From Actinomycetota bacterium (GTDB lineage: Bacteria > Actinomycetota > Acidimicrobiia > Acidimicrobiales > JAJPHD01), in the NCBI GenBank assembly GCA_021325455.1, contig JAJPHD010000001.1:92306-156305 (forward strand): a stretch of 64,000 nt of DNA. Direction: 5' to 3'. Each line of letters starts with the position of its first letter. The stretch's first letter is position 1. Positions 1 through 7,951 of this stretch are shown here, one piece after another. Under the pieces are notes generated by a model. It was given only the letters and a program-made list of their open reading frames with translations. It was not told the DNA's origin and made no database searches. The position numbers were made by a program, and so were the translations under genes.

Positions 1-655
1 CGTCGTCCCGGATGGCCAGCAACTGCAGGCCGAAGCGCGAACGCCGGATGCCCCAGGAGAAGGCGGCGGCGACGACCAGGATGGCCAGGGCCACGTAGTA
101 GAAGCGGTCGTTGAAGGTGGCCGCCGGCCAGGTGGGGGTGGGAGCGGGAATCCCTGAGGAGCCCTGGGTGATCCCCAGGTTGAAGGCCATCAGCTGGAAG
201 ATGAAGAAGATGGCGATGGTGATGACCACGAAGGTGTGCCTGCGGGTGCGCAGGGCGACCAGGCCGAACGGGACAGCCACTGCCACCGCCACCGCCCCGG
301 CCAGGGGGACCAGGGCGAAGACGGTGTACCCCCCTCGGATGTGGAGGTCCTGGGCCGCGATCACGAGGGTGTAGGCGCCGCTCCCGAAGAAGACGGCATG
401 CCCGAGCGGTATGTAGCCGGAGTACCCGGCGAAGCTGTTCCAGGCCGTGGCAGCAGCCATGTATATGAGCGTGAACACCCCGATCGACGTGGTCGTGGGG
501 TTGGTGAAGACCCAGGGGAAGGCGATGGCGATGGCCAACAGGGCAGCCACTCCCGCCGCCCACGCCCCCCGGGCTCTGCGCTCCTGCTGCCAGGGCTCCT
601 CCATGTCGGCGGCGGGGCTCCGGGCCTGGCGGCCACCCTGAACCAGTGCCGTCAC
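1..655 (-). CDS. livM: Branched-chain amino acid ABC transporter permease LivM, C-terminus cut by window edge
   Basis: The frame opens with a GTG at 655, just after the livH stop, and stays open to the left edge (218 codons), so the C-terminus is missing. After a polar N-terminus of about 30 residues it reads as hydrophobic segments. A GYSGYIPLGHAVFFG stretch matches the 'GxxSLGHAxFFGxGAY' signature of LivM-type permeases. In this family LivM pairs with LivH to form the inner-membrane channel for branched-chain amino acids or related amides and carboxylates. It overlaps or abuts livH, so the two are almost certainly co-translated. The ATP-binding subunits LivG and LivF would be expected further left, outside the window. 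The substrate cannot be read from the sequence. Confidence 0.88.
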   Translation of the reverse strand, partial: MTALVQGGRQARSPAADMEEPWQQERRARGAWAAGVAALLAIAIAFPWVFTNPTTTSIGVFTLIYMAAATAWNSFAGYSGYIPLGHAVFFGSGAYTLVIAAQDLHIRGGYTVFALVPLAGAVAVAVAVPFGLVALRTRRHTFVVITIAIFFIFQLMAFNLGITQGSSGIPAPTPTWPAATFNDRFYYVALAILVVAAAFSWGIRRSRFGLQLLAIRDD

Positions 656-657
656 CT

Positions 658-1539
658 TCACTGGGCCCGAGCAGCTCTCTGGCCGAATATCCCGACAGGC
701 TTGATCACGAGGACGAGCACCAAGGCGGCGTAGAACACCAGCGTGGCCCAGACCGGGGACCACAGCACCGCCACCAGGCCTTCGATGACGGTCATGAACA
801 CGGCCGCCCCCAGTGCGCCACCGATGCTCCCCAGGCCTCCCAGGATCACGATCGTGAGCAACCTGGATATGAGGTCATAGCCGCTGTTGGCATTGAAGGC
901 ATTGGTGGCGCCGAACACCATGCCGCCGGCCGCCGTCACCGCTATCCCGATGCCGAAGGTGATGGTGGAGACCCGTTCCACGTTCACGCCCACCAGCCTG
1001 GCCGCAGCCCTGTCCTGGAGGGACGCCCGCACGCTCCTGCCGAAGCGAGAGCGATAGAGGATGAGGTACAGGACACCCAGGAGGAACACCGCCAGGGCGA
1101 AGCCGAACACGTATATGTAGGGCAGGTAGAACCCGAGCACGTGGAAGGACTGGTTCACGTACCAGGCTCGCAGCTGCACGTAGTTGGGGCCGAATATGAG
1201 CTCCAGGATCCCCTCGATGACGATGGCGACCCCGTAGGTCACGAGGATGGACAGGGCGGTCCGCTCCCGCTCCTGGAGACGGCGCATGAAGGCCCACTCC
1301 ACGGCGACGCCGATCACGAAGAGGGAGGGGATGGTTATTAGGAGCCCCAGGAACAGTCCGATGCCCAGGTCCTGGGAGAGGACATAGCTCAGGTACGCCC
1401 CCAGGACGACGAGGATGCCCTGGGCGATGTTGATGATGTCCATGACCCCGAAGATGAGCGTCAGGCCGGCGGCCATCAGGGCGTACACACCGCCGGTGAG
1501 GACGCCGTCCACCACGGCCTTGGCTACCGCACCTCCCAT
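658..1539 (-). CDS. livH: Branched-chain amino acid ABC transporter permease LivH
   Basis: This 293-residue hydrophobic protein has about eight membrane segments and the LivH-type opening (GVLTGGVYALMAAGLTLIFG, then DIINIAQG). Length and motifs fit the family. It would form the membrane channel together with LivM, fed by the lipoprotein encoded immediately upstream (39 bp gap). The conserved cytoplasmic loop rich in Arg and Asp before GVNVERVSTITFGIG is where LivG/LivF dock. Gene order (binding protein, LivH, LivM) is the usual one. The true substrate is unknown: this family also carries urea, short amides and aromatic acids, and the neighbouring dehydrogenase and hydrolase hint at a catabolic substrate. 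Confidence 0.93.
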   Translation of the reverse strand: MGGAVAKAVVDGVLTGGVYALMAAGLTLIFGVMDIINIAQGILVVLGAYLSYVLSQDLGIGLFLGLLITIPSLFVIGVAVEWAFMRRLQERERTALSILVTYGVAIVIEGILELIFGPNYVQLRAWYVNQSFHVLGFYLPYIYVFGFALAVFLLGVLYLILYRSRFGRSVRASLQDRAAARLVGVNVERVSTITFGIGIAVTAAGGMVFGATNAFNANSGYDLISRLLTIVILGGLGSIGGALGAAVFMTVIEGLVAVLWSPVWATLVFYAALVLVLVIKPVGIFGQRAARAQ

Positions 1540-1578
1540 CAGCCCTGGTGCCTCCCCGCCCTCGTCGCTCCGGCCATC

Positions 1579-2877
1579 TCAGCTGCCCCAGGCCGGCTTG
1601 GGGAAGAGGACGGGTTGGGAGCCGGGGGCCTTGGTAGGCAGCACCTGGACGAAGTGGCCGTTGTGCTGCCACTGGAATATGAACTGCAGGGCGGCGATGT
1701 TCTCACCCTTGGAGTCGAACTTCACCGGCCCCTCGACGCTGGACAGCTTGACCCCGCTGTGCAGGTAGCTGATGATCTTGGCGTTGCTCAGGCTGTGGGT
1801 GGCCTTCACGGCCTGGGCCACGACCTGGCCCACGGAGAAGGCCTCGGCGACGTCGGCGTTGATCCCCGAGGGGGACCCGCCGTACTTGGCCACGTAGGCC
1901 TTCACCATCGCCTCACTGGCGGCGATCCTCACCCCCGGGTACCAGCCGTTGGGGACCATGACCCCGTTGGCGTTGCTGGTCCCCACCGCCTTGAGGAAGG
2001 CCTGCCCCTGGTCCGGCCCTGCACTGGCGATGAAGACCTTGGGGTTGTAGTGCTGCTGCTCGAAGGCCTGCATGAAGGCGGAGACCGTGGGCACGTCCAC
2101 GGAGCCGAGGACCACCATCTGGGCACCGGTGGTCGCCACCTGGTCGGCAATGGGCGTGAAGTCGGTCACCTCGGCAGGGAACACCTTGTAGTAGACGGTC
2201 CTCACCCCTGCCTTCTGCAGCAGGGACTTGGCCTTGTTGATGACAGGCTCGGTGAAGGGGTCGTTGCTGGTCGGGTAGGCAGCCGTCTTGGGCCGCTTGC
2301 CCGGGGGAAGGGAGGCAACCCACTTGGCGAAGGGCAGCATGTAGTTCGCCACCGGGGTCGCCACATCGAAGAGATTGTGCAGCCCGGCGGCGAAGACGTC
2401 GGGGGCTCCACCGGCACCCTCGACGAAGGCATAGCCGTAGCGAGCGGCCACCTTGGACGTCGGTATGGTGAGGAGCGACGAGAAGGGCCCGAACGTCAGC
2501 GCCACATGGTTGCTGGAGATGAGCTTCTCGTAGTTCGTCACGGCCTGGGTGGGGCTGCTGGCATCGGAGAGGATGTCCAGCTTCACGGGGTGGCCGAGGA
2601 GCCCTCCGTGGTGGTTCACGTAGTCGGCCCAGAGCTCGTAGCCGCGCTGGAAGGCCTGCCCGTCGGCGGAGAAGTCCCCCGAGAGCGACAGCGAGGCCCC
2701 GATCACGACGGGCTTCTTGGAGGCGACCGATGACTGGGAGCCGGTGGCCGCCTTCGAAGCGGGTGTCGAGCTCGCCGAGGAGCCTGCCGACGAGCCCTTG
2801 CCACAGGCGGCCAGCATCAGCCCACCCAGGCACACCGCCACCAGCGGGCTCCATATCCTCAATCCTCTTCCAGCCAT
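1579..2877 (-). CDS. ABC transporter substrate-binding lipoprotein, LivK type
   Basis: A 432-residue protein with a lipoprotein signal peptide: basic start, hydrophobic stretch, and lipobox LAAC with the modified cysteine at residue 25. A Ser/Ala-rich linker follows. The mature part carries VVIGASLSLSGDFSADG, GYELWADYVN and LTFGPFSS, typical of periplasmic binding protein type 1 domains (LivK/receptor ligand-binding family). It would capture ligand outside the membrane and deliver it to the LivH/LivM permease encoded just downstream. A purine-rich stretch (GAAAGGGGG) about 10 bases before the ATG can act as the ribosome binding site. The ligand is not predictable from sequence alone. Confidence 0.92.
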   Translation of the reverse strand: MAGRGLRIWSPLVAVCLGGLMLAACGKGSSAGSSASSTPASKAATGSQSSVASKKPVVIGASLSLSGDFSADGQAFQRGYELWADYVNHHGGLLGHPVKLDILSDASSPTQAVTNYEKLISSNHVALTFGPFSSLLTIPTSKVAARYGYAFVEGAGGAPDVFAAGLHNLFDVATPVANYMLPFAKWVASLPPGKRPKTAAYPTSNDPFTEPVINKAKSLLQKAGVRTVYYKVFPAEVTDFTPIADQVATTGAQMVVLGSVDVPTVSAFMQAFEQQHYNPKVFIASAGPDQGQAFLKAVGTSNANGVMVPNGWYPGVRIAASEAMVKAYVAKYGGSPSGINADVAEAFSVGQVVAQAVKATHSLSNAKIISYLHSGVKLSSVEGPVKFDSKGENIAALQFIFQWQHNGHFVQVLPTKAPGSQPVLFPKPAWGS

Positions 2878-2913
2878 CTCCTTGTCCCCCTTTCTCCTGC
2901 CGGGCCTCTGCCG

Positions 2914-3867
2914 TCAGCCAGGCGGCAGGCCATCGGTCACGTCCACTTCCTCGCTCACGAGCTCCAACCCGGCTCCTTCGGCCTCGAGGGCCAGCAGGGC
3001 GGCGAAGTCCAGGTCTCCGTAGCCCCTGCCGACGAGGGTCTGGATGATCTGGTGCACCAGCGCCCCCACGGGCAGGGGGACCTCCAGGTCGCGCCCGGCG
3101 GCCAGGCCCAGCTCGAAGTCCTTGCGCAGCAAGGCTGCGGTGAAGGTGGCCTTGAAGTCCAGGTTCACCAGGGCAGGGGTCTTGTAGCCGGTGAACACCG
3201 ATCCCACCACGCTCTTGTTGAGGTAGCTGAGGAAGGCGTGCCGGCTGATGCCGCTCTTCTCGGCCAGCACCGTGACCTCGGCCAGGGACTGGGCCACCGT
3301 CCCCAGCAACAGGTTGTGGCAGATCTTGACGGTACGCGCTCCCTCCCCCTCACCGACGTAGGTGGCGCCGGCCCCCAGCTCCTCCAGTATCCCCGCCACC
3401 CGGTCGAAGCCCTCCCGGGGGCCGGACACGGCCATGGTCAGCAGGCCAGCCCGTGCCACCTTGGGGTTCCCGCTCACCGGAGCGGCCAGGAGCATGGTGC
3501 CCCTCTCCTCCGCCTTGCGGCGGGCCAGGGCGGATGACTCGGCCGACACGGTGGAGCAGTCCACGATCACCTGCGGGGCGCTCTCGCCCGTGAGCAGGCC
3601 TCCGGGTCGCACCGTCACGTCCAGGAAGTCCTCGGACGACCCGACCGTGGTGAAGACCACGTCCCGCCCGGCCAGCTCGGCCAGGGAGTCGGCCACCTTG
3701 GCCCCCTCCTCGGCCAGGGCCTCGGCCTTCTGCCTGGTCCGGTTGTAGAGGGCCACGTCGTGGCCGCCCCGCAGCAGCCGGCGCACCAGCTCTGTGCCCA
3801 TGCGCCCGACCCCGACCCACCCCAGGGTCTGGGTGCTGGCACCCCTTGCCGTCGTCCGAGCGGTCAC
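2914..3867 (-). CDS. NAD(P)-dependent oxidoreductase, 3-hydroxyisobutyrate dehydrogenase family
   Basis: A 317-residue beta-hydroxyacid dehydrogenase. A Rossmann motif (GWVGVGRMG, residues 16-24) binds the dinucleotide. The substrate-binding serine region is present as APVSGNP, and the catalytic lysine/asparagine pair as KICHNLL near residue 180. The C-terminal half is the helical NAD-binding domain of the family. Members oxidise 3-hydroxyisobutyrate, tartronate semialdehyde, 6-phosphogluconate-like or other beta-hydroxy acids; the exact substrate is open. The GTG start gives a short nonconserved leader of about 14 residues, so a later start is possible. It is the first gene of the minus-strand cluster that continues into the Liv transporter (36 bp gap) and has its own promoter at 3909-3937. 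Confidence 0.88.
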   Translation of the reverse strand: MTARTTARGASTQTLGWVGVGRMGTELVRRLLRGGHDVALYNRTRQKAEALAEEGAKVADSLAELAGRDVVFTTVGSSEDFLDVTVRPGGLLTGESAPQVIVDCSTVSAESSALARRKAEERGTMLLAAPVSGNPKVARAGLLTMAVSGPREGFDRVAGILEELGAGATYVGEGEGARTVKICHNLLLGTVAQSLAEVTVLAEKSGISRHAFLSYLNKSVVGSVFTGYKTPALVNLDFKATFTAALLRKDFELGLAAGRDLEVPLPVGALVHQIIQTLVGRGYGDLDFAALLALEAEGAGLELVSEEVDVTDGLPPG

Positions 3868-3882
3868 GCAGCAGCTCCGTGT

Positions 3883-3898
3883 CTACAATCGATTGCAG
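3883..3898. promoter_or_regulatory. Candidate operator, near-perfect palindrome
   Basis: CTACAATCGATTGCAG is a 16-bp dyad with one mismatched pair and a perfect CAATCGATTG core. It lies about 10 bases downstream of the -10 box of the oxidoreductase promoter, at or just after the expected transcription start, so a bound repressor would block it. The shape resembles sites of GntR/FadR-type regulators, but no regulator gene is in the window. Confidence 0.5.
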
Positions 3899-3908
3899 AA
3901 ACTGTCGC

Positions 3909-3937
3909 AGTATTGACGCTCCCAACGGCCGTGTCAA
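3909..3937 (-). promoter_or_regulatory. Promoter of the oxidoreductase-liv cluster
   Basis: On the minus strand a consensus -35 TTGACA (3932-3937) is followed after exactly 17 bp by AATACT (3909-3914), four of six matches to the -10 consensus. Transcription would begin near 3902, about 35 bases before the GTG start of the oxidoreductase. Confidence 0.6.
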
Positions 3938-3994
3938 GGCATGCCAGGCATTACGGCGTCCCCCCAAGGCGGAAAGACCGGGCTGGCCCTCTTC

Positions 3995-4008
3995 GCAATC
4001 GTATGCAA
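3995..4008. promoter_or_regulatory. Possible second operator half-site
   Basis: GCAATCGTATGCAA shares the heptamer GCAATCG with the minus-strand reading of the palindrome at 3883-3898, about 100 bp away. It overlaps the first in-frame ATG of the hydrolase gene. A regulator of both divergent units could use both sites; this is inference only. Confidence 0.3.
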
Positions 4009-5082
4009 GAGTCTGCCGTGACCAGCGCAGCCAAGGTCCAGGAGGCGTTGAGCCATTGGGCCCCCCGCTTCCTGGCCAACGGCGTGGACCCCAACGATCT
4101 GTCGGGGCTGGCCTCCCGGATAGACGACTGGGACGGCTGGTGCCCGGCCTGGTGCCAGGTGGGGAGCGCCCATGAGGAGCTGGGCCGGGAGGCCCTGGAC
4201 GAGGGCCGCCTCCGTTCAGGCGGTGAGCACCTGGCCCGGGCGGCCGTCTACTACCACTTCGCCAAGTTCCTCCTGGTGCAGGACAGGGAGCAGATGAGCC
4301 AGGCCCATGGCCGGGCCGTCCGCTGCCTGGCCGACGCCCTTCCCCACCTGGACCCCCCCGGGGAGCGGTTGGAGGTGCCCTTCGCCGGGACCCGCCTGGC
4401 CGGGGTGCTGCGGGTGCCGCCGGGACCCGGGCCCCATCCGGTCGTGGTGCTCGTCCCCGGGCTGGACTCCGCCAAGGAGGAGCTGAGGACCACGGAGACG
4501 ACCTTCCTCGAGCGTGGGCTGGCCACCCTGTCGGTGGACGGACCCGGGCAGGGCGAGGCCGAGTACGACCTCGCCATCCGGGCAGACTGGGGGCCGCCGG
4601 GAGCGGCCATCCTCGATGCCCTCGAGGCCAGGAGGGACCTGGACACCAGCCGGGTGGGGGTATGGGGGGTGAGCCTGGGTGGCTACTACGCAGCCCGGTG
4701 GTCGGCGGCGGACCACCGGGTACGGGCCTGCATAGCTCTCGGTGGCCCCTACGACCTGGGAGAGGCCTGGCCCAACCTCCCCCAGCTGACAAGGGATGCC
4801 TTCCGCGTCCGCTCGGGGGCCGCCGACGACCAGGAGGCAGAGGCCAGGGCCAGGCTCCTCACCCTGGAGGGGTGGGCCAGCCGGGTCACCTGCCCCCTGC
4901 TGGTGGTGGCGGGCAAGCAGGACCGCATCTTCCACTGGTCCCAGGCCGCCCGCCTGGCCGAGGAGGCGGGTGGCCCCACCACCATGCTCCTGCTCGAGGA
5001 GGGCAACCACACCTGCGCCAACGTCGTGTACCGCCACCGGCCGAGGAGCGCGGACTGGATGTCCCGCCAGCTCGGGGCCTGA
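4003..5082 (+). CDS. Alpha/beta hydrolase, DUF1100 / 2,6-dihydroxypseudooxynicotine hydrolase-like
   Basis: A 359-residue alpha/beta hydrolase. The first 120 residues form a helical cap, and the hydrolase core follows. The nucleophile elbow is GVSLGG with Ser224. Likely charge-relay residues are Asp307 in AGKQDRIF and His336 in EGNHTC. The oxyanion region is LVPGLDSAKEE. N-terminal cap plus core is the layout of the FrsA/DUF1100 group, which includes C-C bond hydrolases of nicotine breakdown; the substrate here is unknown. The start was set at ATG 4003 because the frame upstream is unlike protein; GTG at 4018 is an alternative. It is divergent to the oxidoreductase and Liv genes, with which it probably shares a pathway. 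Confidence 0.82.
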   Translation: MQESAVTSAAKVQEALSHWAPRFLANGVDPNDLSGLASRIDDWDGWCPAWCQVGSAHEELGREALDEGRLRSGGEHLARAAVYYHFAKFLLVQDREQMSQAHGRAVRCLADALPHLDPPGERLEVPFAGTRLAGVLRVPPGPGPHPVVVLVPGLDSAKEELRTTETTFLERGLATLSVDGPGQGEAEYDLAIRADWGPPGAAILDALEARRDLDTSRVGVWGVSLGGYYAARWSAADHRVRACIALGGPYDLGEAWPNLPQLTRDAFRVRSGAADDQEAEARARLLTLEGWASRVTCPLLVVAGKQDRIFHWSQAARLAEEAGGPTTMLLLEEGNHTCANVVYRHRPRSADWMSRQLGA

Positions 5083-5098
5083 AGGACCCGGCGGGAGC

Positions 5099-6997
5099 TC
5101 ACTCCACCGTCACCACCTTGGCCAGGTTCCGGGGCCGGTCCACGTCCAGCCCCCGGGACCGGGCCAGATGGTAGGCGAGGAACTGGAGGGGCACGACGTC
5201 CAGCACCGGGGAAAAGAGGGGTCGGGTGCGGGGGACCGGGCACACGGCGTCGGCCTGGGCGGCCGTCTCCTCGTCCCCGTCGTTCACCACCAGCACGACC
5301 GTCGCCCCCCGGGCCTTGACCTCGGCCAGATTGCTCATCAGCTTCTCCCACAGCCGGGTCCTGGTGGCCACCCCCACCACCACCGTGCCCGGTTCGATGA
5401 GGGCTATGGGACCGTGCTTGAGCTCGCCGGCGGGGTAACCCTCCGCCCGCAGGTAGGACAGCTCCTTCAGCTTGAGAGCGCCCTCCAGGGCCACGGGATA
5501 GCCCACGTGCCGCCCCAGGTAGAAGAAGTCCCGGGCACCAGCGACCCCCTCGGCCACCCGGGCCACGTCCGGGCCCCTCCTCAGGACCTCCTCGAGCTGG
5601 TCGGGGAGGGCCCTCATGGCATCCAGCAGCTCGGCGATGGCATCAGGGCTGAGGGTCCCGCGTAGCTGGCCCAGGTAGAGGGCCAGTACCTCCAGGGCCA
5701 CTATCTGGGCCAGGTGGGTCTTGGTGGAGGCCACCCCGATCTCGGGTCCGGCCCTCGTGTACAGGACGGCGTCGGACTCCCGGGCCATGGAGGAGTCCAC
5801 CACGTTGGTCACCACGAGGCCCTTGGACCCGCACCGGTGGGCGGAGCGCAGGGCCTGGAGGGTGTCGACCGTCTCCCCGGACTGGCTGATCCCGATCACC
5901 AGGGTCCTCCGGTCGAGGACGGGGTCGCGGTAACGGAACTCGCTGGCGATGTCGATCTCCACCGGGAGTCGGGCCCAGTGCTCTATGGCGTACTTGGCCA
6001 CCATGGCGGCGTGGTAGCTGGACCCGCACCCCACGATGAAGACCTTGTCCACGTCCCGCAGCTCGGCCCCCGACAGGCGCATCTCGTCCAGCATCAGGCT
6101 GCCGTCCGGGAGGTGGCGCCCGAGGAGGGTCTCTCGCACGGCCAGGGGTTGCTCGTGGATCTCCTTGGCCATGAAGTCGTCATAGCCCCCCTTCTCGGCC
6201 GCCTCGAGGTCCCAGTCCACGCGCAAGGGGCGAGGCTCCACCGGCCTGCCCCCCAGGTCGGTCACCTGCAGCGACCCGGGGCGGACCTCCACCACCTGGT
6301 CGTCCTCGAGGGCGTAAAGGTGGCGCGTGCGGCCCAAGAGAGCGGGAATGTCCGAGGCCAGCAGCCCACCGTCCTCGGTGATGCCCACGATGAGAGGGGA
6401 CACCCTGCGGGCCCCGACCAGCAGGTCGGGCTCTCCATCATGGACCACCGCCAGTGCGAAGGCCCCCTCCACCCGGCTGAGGGCGGCCCGCACCGCCACG
6501 GCCAAGGCCGAGGGGCCCGGCCCCGACCCGCTCCCGGGCGGGACCGACGCCAGGGCCTCCTCCAGCAGATGGGCCACCACCTCGGTGTCCGTCTCGGAGC
6601 TGAAGGCGTGCCCCGCCTGCCTCAGCTCCGCCGACAGCTCCAGGTGGTTCTCGATGATCCCGTTGTGCACGATGGCCAGCCGGCCGGTGCAGTCGAGATG
6701 GGGGTGGGCATTGGCGGCAGTGGGCCGGCCGTGGGTGGCCCAGCGCACGTGGCCCAGTCCGGCGGTGGCGTCAGCCGGGGCCCCGGACACCTCCTCGGCC
6801 AGCCGGGCCACCGACTTGGTCCCCCCGGCCTGGCGGGCCCGCCACAGACGGGCCGGTCCCCCGCCACCGGAAGAGCCGGTCCCCTCCACCAGGACGATCC
6901 CTGCCGAGTCGTACCCTCGGTACTCGAGCCGCCGCAAACCGTCCAGGATCACCCCCACGGCGTCCACGGCCCCCGTAACCCCCATGATCCCGCACAT
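5099..6997 (-). CDS. glmS: Glutamine-fructose-6-phosphate aminotransferase (isomerizing)
   Basis: Makes glucosamine-6-phosphate from fructose-6-phosphate and glutamine, the first step towards UDP-GlcNAc for cell wall. The protein has 632 residues. It begins MCGIMG, so Cys2 is the N-terminal nucleophile of the class II glutaminase domain (about 1-240; RGYDSAG and HVRWATHG are present). Two SIS sugar-isomerase domains follow (GCGSSYHA near 318, SQSGET near 369, and a second domain from about 480). It ends with the family's C-terminal DRPRNLAKVVTVE. A Ser/Gly-rich insertion around residues 40-60 is a little longer than usual. Only 16 bp separate its stop from the convergent hydrolase stop. Its partner gene glmM lies 4.6 kb to the right on the same strand. 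Confidence 0.97.
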   Translation of the reverse strand: MCGIMGVTGAVDAVGVILDGLRRLEYRGYDSAGIVLVEGTGSSGGGGPARLWRARQAGGTKSVARLAEEVSGAPADATAGLGHVRWATHGRPTAANAHPHLDCTGRLAIVHNGIIENHLELSAELRQAGHAFSSETDTEVVAHLLEEALASVPPGSGSGPGPSALAVAVRAALSRVEGAFALAVVHDGEPDLLVGARRVSPLIVGITEDGGLLASDIPALLGRTRHLYALEDDQVVEVRPGSLQVTDLGGRPVEPRPLRVDWDLEAAEKGGYDDFMAKEIHEQPLAVRETLLGRHLPDGSLMLDEMRLSGAELRDVDKVFIVGCGSSYHAAMVAKYAIEHWARLPVEIDIASEFRYRDPVLDRRTLVIGISQSGETVDTLQALRSAHRCGSKGLVVTNVVDSSMARESDAVLYTRAGPEIGVASTKTHLAQIVALEVLALYLGQLRGTLSPDAIAELLDAMRALPDQLEEVLRRGPDVARVAEGVAGARDFFYLGRHVGYPVALEGALKLKELSYLRAEGYPAGELKHGPIALIEPGTVVVGVATRTRLWEKLMSNLAEVKARGATVVLVVNDGDEETAAQADAVCPVPRTRPLFSPVLDVVPLQFLAYHLARSRGLDVDRPRNLAKVVTVE

Positions 6998-7066
6998 GGC
7001 CTCCCAGGCTAGGGGAGCACGGCCGGCGGCGCCCGGCAGGCCGCCCGCCCCCAGGAGGGGCGGGCC

Positions 7067-7072
7067 TACCCT
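7067..7072 (+). promoter_or_regulatory. -10 box TACCCT of the LLM oxidoreductase gene, probably leaderless
   Basis: TACCCT (a TANNNT hexamer) ends six bases before the ATG at 7079, so transcription would start at or beside the start codon. No TTGACA-like -35 is visible. The same hexamer and spacing occur before ilvA. Confidence 0.45.
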
Positions 7073-7078
7073 TGGGGC

Positions 7079-7948
7079 ATGCGCATCGGGTTGGTCATGT
7101 TCCCCACCGACTACTCGATCGGCCCGGCCGACCTGGGCCGGGCCGCCGAGGAGCGGGGCTTTGAGTCACTGCTCTTCCCCGAGCACACCCATATCCCCGC
7201 CTCCAGGCGGACCCCCTACCCGGGAGGCGGCGACCTCCCCGAGGAGTACCGCCACACCCTGGACCCTCTGGTGGCCTGTGCCGCCGCGGCCACCGCCACC
7301 GGGCACCTCCTGGTGGGCACCGGGGTGTGCCTGGTGATCGAACGCGACCCCATCATCCTGGCCAAGGCCACGGCCAGCGTGGACCATCTGTCGGGTGGGC
7401 GGTTCCTCTTCGGCGTGGGCGGCGGCTGGAACCGGGAGGAGATGGAGAACCACGGGACCGACCCGCGCCAGCGCTGGGAGCTGCTGCGCGAGCGGGTGCT
7501 CGCCATCCGGGCCATCTGGGACCGGGACGAGGCCGAGTTCCACGGCCGCCTGGTCGACTTCGGGCCCTTGTGGTCCTGGCCCAAGCCGGTGCGCCGGCCC
7601 GGCAGGCCCAGGCCGCCCGTGCTGGTCGGGGGCAGCGGGCCCAGTGCCATCCAGCGGGTCCTCGACTACGGGGACGAGTGGATGCCCATCTACGGCCGCC
7701 CCGGGGGGAGGGACCTGGCCGCCAGGGTCGAAGAGCTCCAGGCCCGGGCGGCCCAGGCGGGGCGAGGGGCCATCCCGGTCACCAGCTTCGGGGCGCCGGC
7801 CAGGCCCGAGGCCCTGGAGGAGCTGGCCGGCCTCGGCGTGGACCGGGCCCTTCTCCTGCTGGCACCGCGGGCACGGGACGAGACCCTCTCGTACCTCGAC
7901 CGGCTGGCCCCGCTCGTCCCCGCGCTGGCCCCGGCGGGTAGCGTCTGA
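7079..7948 (+). CDS. LLM-class flavin/F420-dependent oxidoreductase
   Basis: A 289-residue luciferase-like TIM-barrel oxidoreductase. The family signatures visible are the N-terminal GLVMFPTDYSIGPADLGRAAEERG, split here as GLVMFPTDYS and LGRAAEERGF, then LFPEHTHIP, the LSGGRFLFGVGGGWNREE motif, and PVLVGGSGPSA near residue 180. These match the TIGR03619-type subgroup, whose members in actinobacteria mostly use coenzyme F420. The cofactor is inferred, not shown. It is the first gene of a plus-strand unit with the NAL-type lyase (3 bp gap), lutA and lutBC. The substrate is unknown; hydride transfer to or from an alcohol, aldehyde or enone would be typical. Confidence 0.88.
   Translation: MRIGLVMFPTDYSIGPADLGRAAEERGFESLLFPEHTHIPASRRTPYPGGGDLPEEYRHTLDPLVACAAAATATGHLLVGTGVCLVIERDPIILAKATASVDHLSGGRFLFGVGGGWNREEMENHGTDPRQRWELLRERVLAIRAIWDRDEAEFHGRLVDFGPLWSWPKPVRRPGRPRPPVLVGGSGPSAIQRVLDYGDEWMPIYGRPGGRDLAARVEELQARAAQAGRGAIPVTSFGAPARPEALEELAGLGVDRALLLLAPRARDETLSYLDRLAPLVPALAPAGSV
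7939..7944 (+). promoter_or_regulatory. Possible -10 box TAGCGT before the NAL lyase gene
   Basis: TAGCGT ends seven bases before ATG 7952 and lies inside the last codons of the preceding gene. The surrounding bases resemble those before yajQ (TAGCGTCTG then C-run then ATG). It may give an internal leaderless transcript within the operon. Confidence 0.3.
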
Positions 7949-7951
7949 CCC

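Noticed and set aside
361-636. A minus-strand 91-codon frame starting MAARPGAP
   Set aside because: It is out of phase with livM, which occupies the same DNA and has clear permease motifs.
6998-7078. A glmS ribozyme upstream of glmS
   Set aside because: The gap is only 81 bp, lacks the ribozyme core, and such ribozymes are mainly found in Firmicutes.
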